Shown here piece by piece: positions 1 to 6,800 of a stretch of DNA of 64,000 bases. The notes under the pieces were generated by a model, which did not search any database, was not told where the DNA came from, and saw only the letters and a list, made by a program, of their open reading frames with translations. The stretch covers positions 16,377 to 80,376 of the forward strand of contig NZ_JAGSPD010000015.1 in NCBI RefSeq assembly GCF_019203985.1, in the 5' to 3' direction. Position 1 is the first letter of the stretch; every line of letters starts with the position of its first letter. This stretch comes from Winogradskyella luteola. Lineage in GTDB: Bacteria; Bacteroidota; Bacteroidia; Flavobacteriales; Flavobacteriaceae. The position numbers were made by a program, and so were the translations under genes.

Positions 1-302
1 AAGTATTCGTCTAACCCTACATAATCAGCACCAGCTTCTTTAGCTTCTGCTTCTTTATCTGGAGTTACCAATGCAAGAACCTTCATATCTTTACCAGTAC
101 CATGTGGTAAAGAAACCACACCACGAACCATTTGATTGGCCTTACGTGGATCTACACCTAATCTAACTGCTAAATCTACTGAAGCGTCAAACTTTGTGTA
201 TGTAATTTCTTTTAGTAAAGCTGAAGCTTCTTCTACTGAGTAAAGCTTGTTTGTATCAACCTTTGCCCTTGCTTCTTTTTGCTTTTTTGTTAATCTTGCC
301 AT
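1..302 (-). CDS. rplA: 50S ribosomal protein L1 (N-terminal part, cut by window edge)
   Basis: The minus-strand frame begins with ATG at 302 and reads [20 protein letters not shown], then a stretch containing [16 protein letters not shown], which is typical of the L1 N-terminal domain. The C-terminal part lies beyond base 1. L1 binds 23S rRNA at the L1 stalk and in many bacteria also represses its own operon mRNA. The gene follows rplK with a 10-bp gap in the usual L11-L1 order, so the two are probably co-transcribed. Only about 100 codons are visible, so completeness cannot be judged. Confidence 0.95.
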   Translation of the reverse strand, partial: MARLTKKQKEARAKVDTNKLYSVEEASALLKEITYTKFDASVDLAVRLGVDPRKANQMVRGVVSLPHGTGKDMKVLALVTPDKEAEAKEAGADYVGLDEY

Positions 303-312
303 ATCGTAAAAT

Positions 313-753
313 TTAGTTTGGAGCTTCACCTCCTTTAACAGTGATACCCATCGATCTTGCTGTACCAGCTACCATTTTCATAGCTGATCCGATTTCGAAT
401 GCATTTAAATCCTGCATTTTGTCTTCAGCAATCGCTTTAACTTGATCCCAAGTTACTTTTGCCACTTTACGTCGGTTTGGTTCTCCTGATCCTTTCTTTA
501 CCTTGGCCGCTTCTAATAATTGTACTGCTGCTGGTGGAGTCTTAATTACAAATTCAAATGATTTGTCTTTGTAAACAGAGATTACCACAGGTAAAACTTT
601 ACCTGGTTTATCTTGAGTTCTAGCATTAAATTGCTTACAGAACTCCATGATATTAACTCCAGCGGCACCTAAAGCGGGTCCTACCGGTGGCGATGGATTC
701 GCAGCACCTCCCCGAACTTGTAACTTAACTACTTTGTCTAGTTCTTTTGCCAT
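313..753 (-). CDS. rplK: 50S ribosomal protein L11
   Basis: The 146-residue product has the usual L11 length. Near the N-terminus it carries the motif [19 protein letters not shown], and the conserved Pro-rich segment of the L11 N-terminal domain is intact. The C-terminal RNA-binding domain ends with [13 protein letters not shown]11 binds the GTPase-associated centre of 23S rRNA and works with EF-Tu, EF-G and RelA-type factors. It lies 10 bp upstream of rplA and 71 bp downstream of nusG, which is the classical secE-nusG-rplK-rplA order. Confidence 0.98.
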   Translation of the reverse strand: MAKELDKVVKLQVRGGAANPSPPVGPALGAAGVNIMEFCKQFNARTQDKPGKVLPVVISVYKDKSFEFVIKTPPAAVQLLEAAKVKKGSGEPNRRKVAKVTWDQVKAIAEDKMQDLNAFEIGSAMKMVAGTARSMGITVKGGEAPN

Positions 754-824
754 TTTTTAAATTTTAGTGCGCGTTATCTATGTTGGAAGCCTAGATAATG
801 ACGCTATCTTTATTGTAACAATTA

Positions 825-1370
825 TTATAACTTTTCTACTTGCATATAACTTAATTCTAATGGTGTTTTTCTTCCGAAAATCTTAACCATCACTTCAAGT
901 TTACGCTTTTCTTCATTTATTTTTTCGATAGTACCATCAAACCCATTGAAAGGTCCATCGATAACTTTTACAGTTTCTCCTTTTGTAAATGGGATAGCCA
1001 CATTTGCATCAGCTTCTATCGCTAATTCATCAACCTTACCTAACATTCTGTTTACCTCAGACTGTCTTAATGGTACAGGATCACCGCCTTTAGTCTCTCC
1101 TAGAAAACCGATTACGTTAGTAATTGATTTAATAATATGAGGAATCTCACCACTTAAATTGGCTTGAATCATAATATAACCAGGAAAATAAACTTTCTCT
1201 TTGTTTATTTTCTTTCCGTTACGTATTTGAATTACTTTTTCAGTAGGCACTAAGACCTGATCTACAAAATCATCTAAACCCAGTCTAGAAATCTCATTCT
1301 CAATGTAAGTCTTGATTTTATTTTCTTGACCACTTACTGCTCTAACAACATACCATTTTTTATCAGACAT
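825..1370 (-). CDS. nusG: Transcription termination/antitermination protein NusG
   Basis: The 181-residue protein has an N-terminal NGN domain (WYVVRAVSGQENKIKTYIE, later YFPGYIMIQ) and a C-terminal KOW motif (FTKGETVKVIDGPFNGFDG, about residues 128-146). NusG binds the RNA polymerase clamp, raises processivity and links transcription to Rho or the ribosome. It sits between secE and rplK on the same strand, as in most bacteria. Nothing is truncated. Confidence 0.98.
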   Translation of the reverse strand: MSDKKWYVVRAVSGQENKIKTYIENEISRLGLDDFVDQVLVPTEKVIQIRNGKKINKEKVYFPGYIMIQANLSGEIPHIIKSITNVIGFLGETKGGDPVPLRQSEVNRMLGKVDELAIEADANVAIPFTKGETVKVIDGPFNGFDGTIEKINEEKRKLEVMVKIFGRKTPLELSYMQVEKL

Positions 1371-1396
1371 CTTCTTCGTTTGTAAATTGTTAGTTA

Positions 1397-1588
1397 CTAA
1401 ATTATATCAAAATAAGCTTTTACTGCTTTGCTAAAAACTGTATCCACTCCCCAAATAGCAAGCGAAAAAATTATTGAGAACACAGCTACAAGAACTGTTA
1501 GTCTTTGAGCTTCTGGCCAAGGTGTCCAAGACACGTGGTTCTTTAACTCTTCGAACGATTCTTTTATATATGTTATTAATCCTGCCAT
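1397..1588 (-). CDS. secE: Preprotein translocase subunit SecE
   Basis: This is a short single-span form of SecE with 63 residues from the chosen start. An amphipathic N-terminus (MAGLITYIKESFEELKNHVSWTPWPEAQR) is followed by one transmembrane helix. I take the ATG at 1588 rather than one 30 bp upstream because the protein then begins with the family-typical segment. The extra ten residues (MIFNLKKINQ) read through the likely leader. SecE clamps SecY in the translocon. It is encoded between tRNA-Trp and nusG, its usual place. Confidence 0.93.
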   Translation of the reverse strand: MAGLITYIKESFEELKNHVSWTPWPEAQRLTVLVAVFSIIFSLAIWGVDTVFSKAVKAYFDII

Positions 1589-1634
1589 TTGATTTATTTT
1601 TTTAAGGTTAAAAATCAACCTAATTTATTTATGC

Positions 1635-1656
1635 ACACTTCGACTTTGCTCAGTGT
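1635..1656. repeat. Dispersed hairpin element, copy 1
   Basis: Arms ACACT and AGTGT enclose the 12-nt loop TCGACTTTGCTC. It lies downstream of secE and tRNA-Trp in the transcription sense. It is one of seven related elements in this window that share the loop while the arms differ. Confidence 0.7.
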
Positions 1657-1673
1657 AAACTTATTGAGAGACT

Positions 1674-1693
1674 TCCTTCGACTACGCTTAGGA
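1674..1693. repeat. Dispersed hairpin element, copy 2
   Basis: Arms TCCT and AGGA enclose the loop TCGACTACGCTT. It is preceded at 1664-1673 by TTGAGAGACT, which also occurs in the 3' part of tRNA-Trp (1729-1738). It is followed by ACAAACTTCTCACC, close to the tails of copies 3 and 4. Confidence 0.7.
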
Positions 1694-1722
1694 CAAACTT
1701 CTCACCTCGTTTTACCTTTTTG

Positions 1723-1795
1723 CACGGGTTGAGAGACTCGAACTCCCGACACCTGGTTTTGGAGACCAGTGCTCTACCAACTGAGCTAAACCCGT
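1723..1795 (-). tRNA. tRNA-Trp (anticodon CCA)
   Basis: The 73-nt cloverleaf reads on the minus strand. Acceptor strands ACGGGTT and AACCCGT pair, the D-arm is TAGCTCAGTTGGTAGAGC, the anticodon loop is CTCCAAA and the T-loop is TTCGAGT. The discriminator is G and CCA is not encoded. It lies between tuf and secE, a common bacterial position, and is probably processed from the same long transcript. Confidence 0.95.
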
Positions 1796-1812
1796 AAACA
1801 ACAATCAAGGCA

Positions 1813-1829
1813 TCCCGATTTTTTCGGGA
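1813..1829. repeat. Small hairpin between tuf and tRNA-Trp
   Basis: Perfect arms TCCCGA and TCGGGA flank a T5 loop, with weaker outer pairing between AAGG and CCTT. No U-tract follows on the minus strand, so it is unlikely to be an efficient terminator for tuf. It may be a processing or stability hairpin, or another dispersed element. Confidence 0.5.
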
Positions 1830-1858
1830 CACCTTAATTAATTATTTAACTATTTTGT

Positions 1859-3046
1859 TTAGTCTAAAATTTCAGTTACCTGACCAGCACCAACTGTTCT
1901 ACCACCTTCACGGATAGCGAAACGTAAACCTACGTTCATTGCAATTGGTTGGATTAACTCAACAGTGATTGTTAAGTTATCACCAGGCATTACCATTTCA
2001 ACTCCATCAGGAAGCGCAATGTTTCCTGTTACGTCAGTTGTACGTACGTAGAACTGTGGACGGTAGTTGTTATGGAATGGTGTGTGACGACCACCTTCTT
2101 CTTTCTTAAGGATATAAACCTCAGCTTTAAATTTAGCGTGTGGTGTTACAGAACCTGGCTTAGTAATTACCATACCTCTAGAGATTTGAGTTTTCTCAAT
2201 ACCTCTTAATAAGATACCAGCATTATCACCAGCTTCTCCTCTATCTAAAATTTGACGGAACATCTCAATACCTGTAATAGTAGATGTTAATTTCTCAGCA
2301 CCCATACCGATAATCTCAACCGGATCACCTGTGTTAGCAACACCAGTTTCGATACGACCTGTAGCAACAGTTCCACGACCAGTGATTGAGAATACATCTT
2401 CGATAGGCATTAAGAAAGGCTTGTCCATATCACGTACTGGCTCTTCAATCCACTCATCAACATTCTTCATTAATTCCATTACTGTGTCAACCCACTTTTG
2501 CTCACCGTTAAGTGCACCTAAAGCAGAACCAGCAATTACAGGACCATTATCACCATCATACTCGTAGAATGATAATAAATCCCTGATTTCCATTTCAACT
2601 AATTCTAATAACTCTTCATCATCAACCATATCCACTTTGTTCATGAATACAACGATACGTGGAATACCTACCTGACGACCAAGTAAGATGTGCTCACGTG
2701 TTTGTGGCATAGGACCATCTGTTGCAGCAACAACTAAGATAGCACCATCCATTTGAGCAGCACCAGTAACCATGTTCTTTACGTAATCCGCGTGACCTGG
2801 ACAGTCAACGTGAGCGTAATGACGATTTGCTGTTGCATATTCTACGTGTGAAGTATTAATTGTAATACCTCTTTCTTTTTCTTCTGGTGCATTATCGATT
2901 TGATCGAAATCTTTTGCTTCAGATAAACCTGCATCAGCTAATACTTTAGTAATAGCAGCAGTTAAAGTTGTTTTACCGTGATCTACGTGTCCAATAGTAC
3001 CTATATTAAGGTGTGGCTTTGAACGATCGAAAGTTGCCTTTGCCAT
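1859..3046 (-). CDS. tuf: Elongation factor Tu
   Basis: This is a full-length 395-residue EF-Tu. The G domain carries G1 GHVDHGKT (residues 19-26), switch [14 protein letters not shown], and NKVD followed by the SAL box (GSALGAL). Domains 2 and 3 follow and end [11 protein letters not shown]. It delivers aminoacyl-tRNA to the ribosome as a GTP complex. Four tRNA genes precede it in the order Thr, Tyr, Gly, Thr, the same order as upstream of E. coli tufB. tRNA-Trp and secE follow. Confidence 0.99.
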   Translation of the reverse strand: MAKATFDRSKPHLNIGTIGHVDHGKTTLTAAITKVLADAGLSEAKDFDQIDNAPEEKERGITINTSHVEYATANRHYAHVDCPGHADYVKNMVTGAAQMDGAILVVAATDGPMPQTREHILLGRQVGIPRIVVFMNKVDMVDDEELLELVEMEIRDLLSFYEYDGDNGPVIAGSALGALNGEQKWVDTVMELMKNVDEWIEEPVRDMDKPFLMPIEDVFSITGRGTVATGRIETGVANTGDPVEIIGMGAEKLTSTITGIEMFRQILDRGEAGDNAGILLRGIEKTQISRGMVITKPGSVTPHAKFKAEVYILKKEEGGRHTPFHNNYRPQFYVRTTDVTGNIALPDGVEMVMPGDNLTITVELIQPIAMNVGLRFAIREGGRTVGAGQVTEILD

Positions 3047-3109
3047 GTTTAATTTATTTAATCTTAATTTATATTAGTGTTCAATTTAAATTCTATTCCT
3101 TTTAAAAAG

Positions 3110-3181
3110 AGCCAACGACGGGATTTGAACCCGTGGCCTCTTCCTTACCAAGGAAACGCTCTACCCCTGAGCTACGCCGGC
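3110..3181 (-). tRNA. tRNA-Thr (anticodon GGT)
   Basis: The 72-nt cloverleaf has acceptor strands GCCGGCG and CGTTGGC (with two G-U pairs), anticodon loop TTGGTAA and T-loop TTCAAAT. CCA is not encoded. It is the last tRNA before tuf, 63 bp upstream of its start codon, in the place of E. coli thrT. Confidence 0.95.
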
Positions 3182-3214
3182 GCAAAGTGTTTACATCCTC
3201 ATTACAATTATGAG

Positions 3215-3234
3215 ATTCCTGCCTTCGCAGGAAT
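3215..3234. repeat. Perfect 8-bp hairpin with CTTC tetraloop
   Basis: Arms ATTCCTGC and GCAGGAAT flank CTTC. A decayed relative of the core (CCCGCCTTCGCAGC) lies at about 12838-12851, downstream of the TlpA-like gene, which suggests a dispersed family. It abuts the truncated tRNA-Gly copy at 3235. Confidence 0.6.
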
Positions 3235-3252
3235 TTTAGAGCGGGAGACCAG
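3235..3252 (-). repeat. Truncated copy of the tRNA-Gly 3' end
   Basis: These 18 bases are identical to 3348-3365, which covers the 3' flank, discriminator, acceptor 3' strand and T-stem 3' strand of the intact tRNA-Gly 113 bp away. Identity stops at the T-loop, where unrelated bases and then the TCGACTACACTC element begin. It cannot fold as a tRNA. Confidence 0.8.
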
Positions 3253-3256
3253 TTTT

Positions 3257-3274
3257 ACTTCGACTACACTCAGC
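3257..3274. repeat. Dispersed hairpin element, copy 3
   Basis: The loop TCGACTACACTC is conserved, but the arms pair at only two positions (CT and AG), so this copy looks decayed. The tail TAAACTTCTCACC matches those of copies 2 and 4. It directly follows the truncated tRNA-Gly copy. Confidence 0.6.
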
Positions 3275-3352
3275 ATAAACTTCTCACCTGCTCACTCATT
3301 CTTTTAAACAATACTCAAAAACGAATAATGTATAATTTAGAATGAACTTTAG

Positions 3353-3425
3353 AGCGGGAGACCAGGTTCGAACTGGCGACATTCAGCTTGGAAGGCTGAC
3401 GCTCTACCAACTGAGCTACTCCCGC
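3353..3425 (-). tRNA. tRNA-Gly (anticodon TCC)
   Basis: The 73-nt cloverleaf has acceptor strands GCGGGAG and CTCCCGC, anticodon loop CTTCCAA and T-loop TTCGAAC. CCA is not encoded. It occupies the place of E. coli glyT in the thrU-tyrU-glyT-thrT-tufB order. Confidence 0.95.
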
Positions 3426-3539
3426 TTTTATAATTAAGTATTCTTAATTAATAGTTATCAATATTTCAATTTTTGGATTACTTTGCTTATCTGATAAATC
3501 CCTAAACAAATTATTGAACTCAACTTCTATTTGTATTTA

Positions 3540-3648
3540 GGATTACCTCGCTATAGCTCGGTGATCCGTGAAGGGAGACCCTTCACTAAGAATTTTGAAA
3601 CGCAGCCTTACAAAAGCAAGCTTTTGACGACTACTTATTCAAAATCTT
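3540..3648. repeat. Multi-stem structured element next to tRNA-Tyr
   Basis: Three stem-loops are packed into about 110 bp. The first (3540-3567) pairs GGATTACC with GGTGATCC around GCTATAGC. The second (3568-3586) has perfect 8-bp arms GTGAAGGG and CCCTTCAC with an AGA loop. The third (3588-3648) pairs AAGAATTTTGAA with TTCAAAATCTT (one bulge) and holds an inner hairpin, CAAAAGC with GCTTTTG. Its edge lies two bases from the 3' end of tRNA-Tyr. No reading frame is apparent. Confidence 0.65.
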
Positions 3649-3650
3649 TG

Positions 3651-3733
3651 TGGGGAGAGCAGGATTCGAACCTGCGAAGTTAAAAAACAACAGAGTTACA
3701 GTCTGTCCTCGTTGGCCGCTTGAGTATCTCCCC
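3651..3733 (-). tRNA. tRNA-Tyr (anticodon GTA)
   Basis: This 83-nt type II tRNA has a long variable arm. Acceptor strands are GGGGAGA and TCTCCCC, the anticodon stem-loop is ACAGA-CTGTAAC-TCTGT, the T-loop is TTCGAAT and the discriminator is A. CCA is not encoded. It matches the position of E. coli tyrU. Confidence 0.95.
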
Positions 3734-3736
3734 AAA

Positions 3737-3775
3737 ACTAATTGTGAATTCAAAATTTTGAATTTCAGAATTAGT
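3737..3775. repeat. Long near-palindrome in the Thr-Tyr tRNA spacer
   Basis: Outer arms ACTAATT and AATTAGT (3737-3743, 3769-3775) enclose a perfect 18-bp palindrome at 3747-3764 with half-site AATTCAAAA. It starts three bases from the 5' end of tRNA-Tyr and would form a strong hairpin in the precursor transcript. Confidence 0.65.
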
Positions 3776-3792
3776 AGATTTTTCAATATTTC

Positions 3793-3830
3793 AGAGCCGA
3801 TGGAGGGACTCCATTCGACTACGCTCAGGA
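3793..3830 (-). repeat. Truncated tRNA-Thr 3' end joined to hairpin element copy 4
   Basis: Bases 3793-3811 are identical to 3910-3928, the 3' end of tRNA-Thr(TGT). With further flank the match is about 28 of 31 bases. Identity ends at the T-loop, and the element TCGACTACGCTC (3815-3826) follows, with arms TCCAT and AGGA (one bulged A). The tail TAAACTTCTCG resembles copies 2 and 3. Confidence 0.8.
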
Positions 3831-3911
3831 TAAACTTCTCGTCCCTATATTAATTCCGATTGCCATTACAACTATCCCAATTAACACCTGAGTTAATTTT
3901 CAATACATTAG

Positions 3912-3985
3912 AGCCGATGGAGGGACTCGAACCCACGACCTGCTGATTACAAATCAGCTGCTCTAGCCAGCTGAGCTACATCGGC
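3912..3985 (-). tRNA. tRNA-Thr (anticodon TGT)
   Basis: The 74-nt cloverleaf has acceptor strands GCCGATG and CATCGGC, anticodon loop TTTGTAA and T-loop TTCGAGT. CCA is not encoded. It is the first tRNA of the tRNA-tuf block, in the place of E. coli thrU. Confidence 0.95.
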
Positions 3986-4000
3986 TTTTTCTTACTTTTT

Positions 4001-4008
4001 CAAGGCTA
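4001..4008 (-). promoter_or_regulatory. Possible -7 element for the tRNA-tuf transcript
   Basis: The minus strand reads TAGCCTTG, one mismatch from the Bacteroidota -7 consensus TAnnTTTG, 15 bp before the first tRNA. No clear -33 TTTG was found at the normal spacing, so this is tentative. Confidence 0.35.
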
Positions 4009-4020
4009 ATATTAGACCAC

Positions 4021-4047
4021 AAAAAAGTCCGCTATTTCTAACGGACT
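4021..4047 (-). terminator. Rho-independent terminator of hpf
   Basis: On the minus strand, stem AGTCCG/CGGACT with a 10-nt loop is followed by a run of six T. It lies about 50 bp past the hpf stop and separates hpf from the tRNA-tuf block. Confidence 0.75.
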
Positions 4048-4099
4048 GCAAATGTAGTGTTTTATTTTTTTATTCAAAACATTTTTGAAAAAATTTTAA

Positions 4100-4402
4100 T
4101 TAAGTTCTAGCTCTTAGTTTTTCTTTTCGCTTTTTCAACTGTCTTTCTAACGAAGCTACTGCTATATCAGTTCCTTCTTCAAAAGTTTTACATTGTTTTT
4201 TTACCACAAAGCTATCTCCTGGCACTCTGACCTTAGCTTCAAAAACCTTGTTTTCTTTATCGCTTGTATTTTCAACCTTCAAATAGACATCGGACTGAAT
4301 TATTTTATCGTAAAACATATCTAATTTATTCATTCGCTTTTGAATAAAATCGATTAACTTTCTGTCTGCTGTGAAATTTACGGACTGGGTGTTTACTTTC
4401 AT
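4100..4402 (-). CDS. hpf: Ribosome hibernation promoting factor, short form (HPF/RaiA family)
   Basis: The 100-residue protein matches the S30AE fold: VNFTADRKLIDFIQKRMNKLD, YLKVENTSDKENKVFEAKV and a basic C-terminus (LKKRKEKLRART). It lacks the extra C-terminal domain of long HPF. The family binds the 30S subunit in slow growth and promotes 100S dimers or inactive 70S. It lies 62 bp downstream of a Xer-type recombinase gene, the two separated by a pair of perfect palindromes, and has its own terminator. Confidence 0.93.
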   Translation of the reverse strand: MKVNTQSVNFTADRKLIDFIQKRMNKLDMFYDKIIQSDVYLKVENTSDKENKVFEAKVRVPGDSFVVKKQCKTFEEGTDIAVASLERQLKKRKEKLRART

Positions 4403-4412
4403 ACATTTCGTT

Positions 4413-4447
4413 TTAAGTTCAACTTAATATTGAAATAATTTCAATAT
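4413..4447. promoter_or_regulatory. Two abutting perfect palindromes between recombinase gene and hpf
   Basis: TTAAGTT-C-AACTTAA (4413-4427) is followed at once by ATATTGAAAT-A-ATTTCAATAT (4427-4447). Each is perfect around one central base. No T-run follows on the minus strand, so a transcription-factor site or an mRNA-stability hairpin fits better than a terminator. Confidence 0.55.
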
Positions 4448-4464
4448 CGCTTTTAGCAGTATGG

Positions 4465-5373
4465 TCAACTTTGATTCCTCGGATGTGACTTAGCATGTAC
4501 TTTTTTTAATTCTGCTATACTATTGTGTGTGTATATTTGTGTAGCTGCTAAACTGGTATGTCCAAGAAGTTCTTTTACTGCATTTAAATCTGCTCCTTCA
4601 TTTAATAAGTGTGTTGCAAATGAGTGCCTCAATACATGCGGGCTGCATTTTGCTTTTGAAGATGCTTCACTAAAATACTTATTTATTATTCTGTAAACAA
4701 GCATTTCGTAAATTTTAAACCCTTTTTTTGTTAAAAATAAGGCTTCAATATCTTCAATATTCGGTAAATGGGTTCTGTAATCTAAATATTGTTTGATTGA
4801 AACAACTAAAGAATCTATAAGAGGGATATACCGCTCTTTATTACGCTTACCCAAAACCTTTATCTGCTTTTTACTAAAATCTATATCCGATATTTTTATA
4901 TTTACTAACTCAATACGTCTTATACCTGTTGCATAAAAAAGCTCAACGATAAGATGATTTCGTGAACTTTCGAAATCTTTAACTTCTATTGAATGTTCTA
5001 GTACGTGTTTTAATTCATCTTCAGAAAATGGTAACTGCACTTTTTTACTAACCTTTAACGCTTTGTGCTTCTTTAAAGGATTTGTTTCGATAGAATGTGT
5101 TTTTTGTAAAAACTTGTAGTATGTGCTTAACGAAGAAACTTTCCTGTTGATTGTTCTGTTAGAAATTCCGCTATTGACCAATTCCACAATCCACTGTCTT
5201 ATTTCTGAATAGCCTACCTTACCAATAGGTTCTGAATCGTGGTGCTCTTTCAAAAACTCTTGAAACATCTCTAAGTCCATTTTATAAGCTAAAACCGTAT
5301 GCTTGGAATAGTTTTTCTCTAGCAATAGATAATCTAAAAATGCTTTTAAGGCCATAACTTTTTCTTGACTCAT
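4465..5373 (-). CDS. Tyrosine recombinase, XerC/XerD family
   Basis: The 302-residue protein has an N-terminal SAM-like DNA-binding domain (AFLDYLLLEKNYSKHTVLAY) and a complete catalytic core: R152 (ATGIRRIEL), K176 (VLGKRNKER), H246 and R249 (HVLRH), H272 (LGHTSL) and nucleophile Y281 (IYTH). The length and the neighbourhood with hpf suit a chromosomal Xer protein resolving chromosome dimers better than a mobile-element integrase. XerC and XerD cannot be told apart here. A terminator lies between it and the upstream acyl-CoA dehydrogenase gene. Confidence 0.88.
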   Translation of the reverse strand: MSQEKVMALKAFLDYLLLEKNYSKHTVLAYKMDLEMFQEFLKEHHDSEPIGKVGYSEIRQWIVELVNSGISNRTINRKVSSLSTYYKFLQKTHSIETNPLKKHKALKVSKKVQLPFSEDELKHVLEHSIEVKDFESSRNHLIVELFYATGIRRIELVNIKISDIDFSKKQIKVLGKRNKERYIPLIDSLVVSIKQYLDYRTHLPNIEDIEALFLTKKGFKIYEMLVYRIINKYFSEASSKAKCSPHVLRHSFATHLLNEGADLNAVKELLGHTSLAATQIYTHNSIAELKKVHAKSHPRNQS

Positions 5374-5401
5374 TAAATATAAGTATTAATAAAGTTAGTC
5401 C

Positions 5402-5427
5402 AAAAAAAATCCTGCACATTGGCAGGG
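5402..5427 (-). terminator. Terminator downstream of the acyl-CoA dehydrogenase gene
   Basis: Stem CCTGC/GCAGG with a 6-nt loop is followed on the minus strand by eight T residues. The plus strand also has a T-rich stretch after the stem, so it may work both ways. It lies beyond the outermost copy of the repeated gene tail. Confidence 0.7.
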
Positions 5428-5448
5428 TTTTCTTTTATGGTTTACAAC

Positions 5449-5665
5449 TTAAGTGGCTGGTTTGTAGTCTTTATCGTCAATTACCATTTTAGCAAAATTG
5501 AAAACAATTTTCACTAAAACGATAATAAGAAATTCTAAGTTGCCGGTTTATAATCTTTATCATCAATTACCATTTTAGCAAAATTGAAAACAATTTTCAC
5601 TAAAACGATAATAAGAAATTCTAAGTTGTCGGTTTATAGTCTTTATCGTCAATTACCATTTTAGC
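5449..5665 (-). repeat. 86-bp tandem repeat of the acyl-CoA dehydrogenase 3' end
   Basis: The last 14 codons of the acyl-CoA dehydrogenase gene plus its 3' flank occur three times at an exact 86-bp spacing, with stop codons at 5621, 5535 and 5449. Each tail encodes KMVIDDKDYKP(T/A)T and a stop. The copies differ mainly at silent positions (GAC/GAT, TAT/TAC, CCG/CCA, TAG/TAA) plus one Thr/Ala change. Only the first tail is joined to the gene. Confidence 0.9.
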
Positions 5666-6787
5666 GATAATCTCTTTTAAGATTTCTGAGGTGCCTCCAC
5701 CAATTGGCCCCAAACGGCTATCTCTTGCCATACGCGCTAATGGATACTCTTCCATATAACCATAACCTCCTAAAAACTGAAGACATTGATATATAACATC
5801 GTCTGCCATTTTTGTGGATTGTAGCTTAGACATAGTCGCTTCTTTTACAACATAGTCACCAGCATCTAATCGCTTAGTTACATAATAATTGAACTGTTTA
5901 CAGATTTCCATTTGTGTAGTGCAATCTGCAAACGTATGCCTTAAGGCTTGAAATCTATCGATTGTCCGTCCGAATGCGGTTCTTTCTGACATGTATTGTT
6001 TTGCATATTCTAAAGCGTATTCTGCTCTTGCATGTGCATTAACTCCCATAATTAAACGCTCTAATGCAAAATGTTGCATTATATATGAAAAGCCCTGATT
6101 TTCTTCTCCCATTAAGTTGGAAGCTGGAATCTCTACATTATCGAATGCAATTTCACCAGTATCTGAAGCTCTCCAACCTAACTTATCTAATTTAGTCGCA
6201 GAAATCCCTGGGGTATCTCTATCCATAACAAAAATGCTAATACCTTTATTTCCAAGTTCTGGACTCGTCTTTGCTGCAACTACCAAATAATCACTGTAAA
6301 CTCCATTTGTAATAAATGTTTTTGAACCATTGATTACATAAGTATCATCTTTTTTCACAGCTGTGGTTCTCATCCCTGCAACATCGCTACCACCAAAAGG
6401 TTCCGTGATGCACAAGCAACCAATAGCATCACCTAATGCACTTGGCGTTAAATATTTTTCTTTTTGTTCATGGTTGGCCTCTTTATTAAGGTGTGTCATT
6501 GCTAAATAAGCGTGTGCCCAAATTGCAGCAGCAAAACCACCAGAATTAATGCGCTGCATTTCCTCTAATAAGATAACAGTATAAAACAAATCGAGATCCA
6601 ATCCTCCATAGGCTTCTGGTGTTGCCAAACCGAAGTAGCCCATATCGCCAAATTTTTTCCAGATAAAACGTTCTATATGACCTGTTTCTTCCCATTTTTC
6701 AATATGGGGAACAACTTCTTTTTGCAGAAAACCCCTAAGACTTTCTCTAAATAAATGATGCTCTTCAGTGAAATATAAATCAGACAT
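5621..6787 (-). CDS. Acyl-CoA dehydrogenase family protein
   Basis: The 388-residue protein is a standard FAD-dependent acyl-CoA dehydrogenase. Signature 1 is CLCITEPFGGSDVAGMRT (about residues 133-150) and the FAD/dimer segment is ERTAFGRTIDRFQALRH. The C-terminal signature reads LGGYGYMEEYPLARMARDSR then IGGGTSEI. The usual catalytic Glu of the YEGT position is Gly here, while LERLIMG offers a Glu on helix G, as in isovaleryl-CoA and long-chain enzymes. It therefore probably oxidises branched or long-chain acyl-CoA to enoyl-CoA, passing electrons to ETF. Its 3' end is duplicated downstream. Confidence 0.93.
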   Translation of the reverse strand: MSDLYFTEEHHLFRESLRGFLQKEVVPHIEKWEETGHIERFIWKKFGDMGYFGLATPEAYGGLDLDLFYTVILLEEMQRINSGGFAAAIWAHAYLAMTHLNKEANHEQKEKYLTPSALGDAIGCLCITEPFGGSDVAGMRTTAVKKDDTYVINGSKTFITNGVYSDYLVVAAKTSPELGNKGISIFVMDRDTPGISATKLDKLGWRASDTGEIAFDNVEIPASNLMGEENQGFSYIMQHFALERLIMGVNAHARAEYALEYAKQYMSERTAFGRTIDRFQALRHTFADCTTQMEICKQFNYYVTKRLDAGDYVVKEATMSKLQSTKMADDVIYQCLQFLGGYGYMEEYPLARMARDSRLGPIGGGTSEILKEIIAKMVIDDKDYKPTT

Positions 6788-6800
6788 AAACTTCAGTTTT

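Noticed and set aside
1813..1829. Terminator between tuf and tRNA-Trp
   Set aside because: No T-run follows on the minus strand, and the tRNA-Trp-secE genes downstream need transcription to continue.
3077..3853. Two short plus-strand frames over the tRNA genes
   Set aside because: They run through tRNA genes and repeats, with product-like strings from reading tRNA sequence.
4465..5373. Integrase of a mobile element next to tRNA genes
   Set aside because: Length, motifs and position beside hpf fit a chromosomal Xer protein, and no element cargo or att boundary surrounds it. A link to the tRNA 3' copies remains possible but unsupported.
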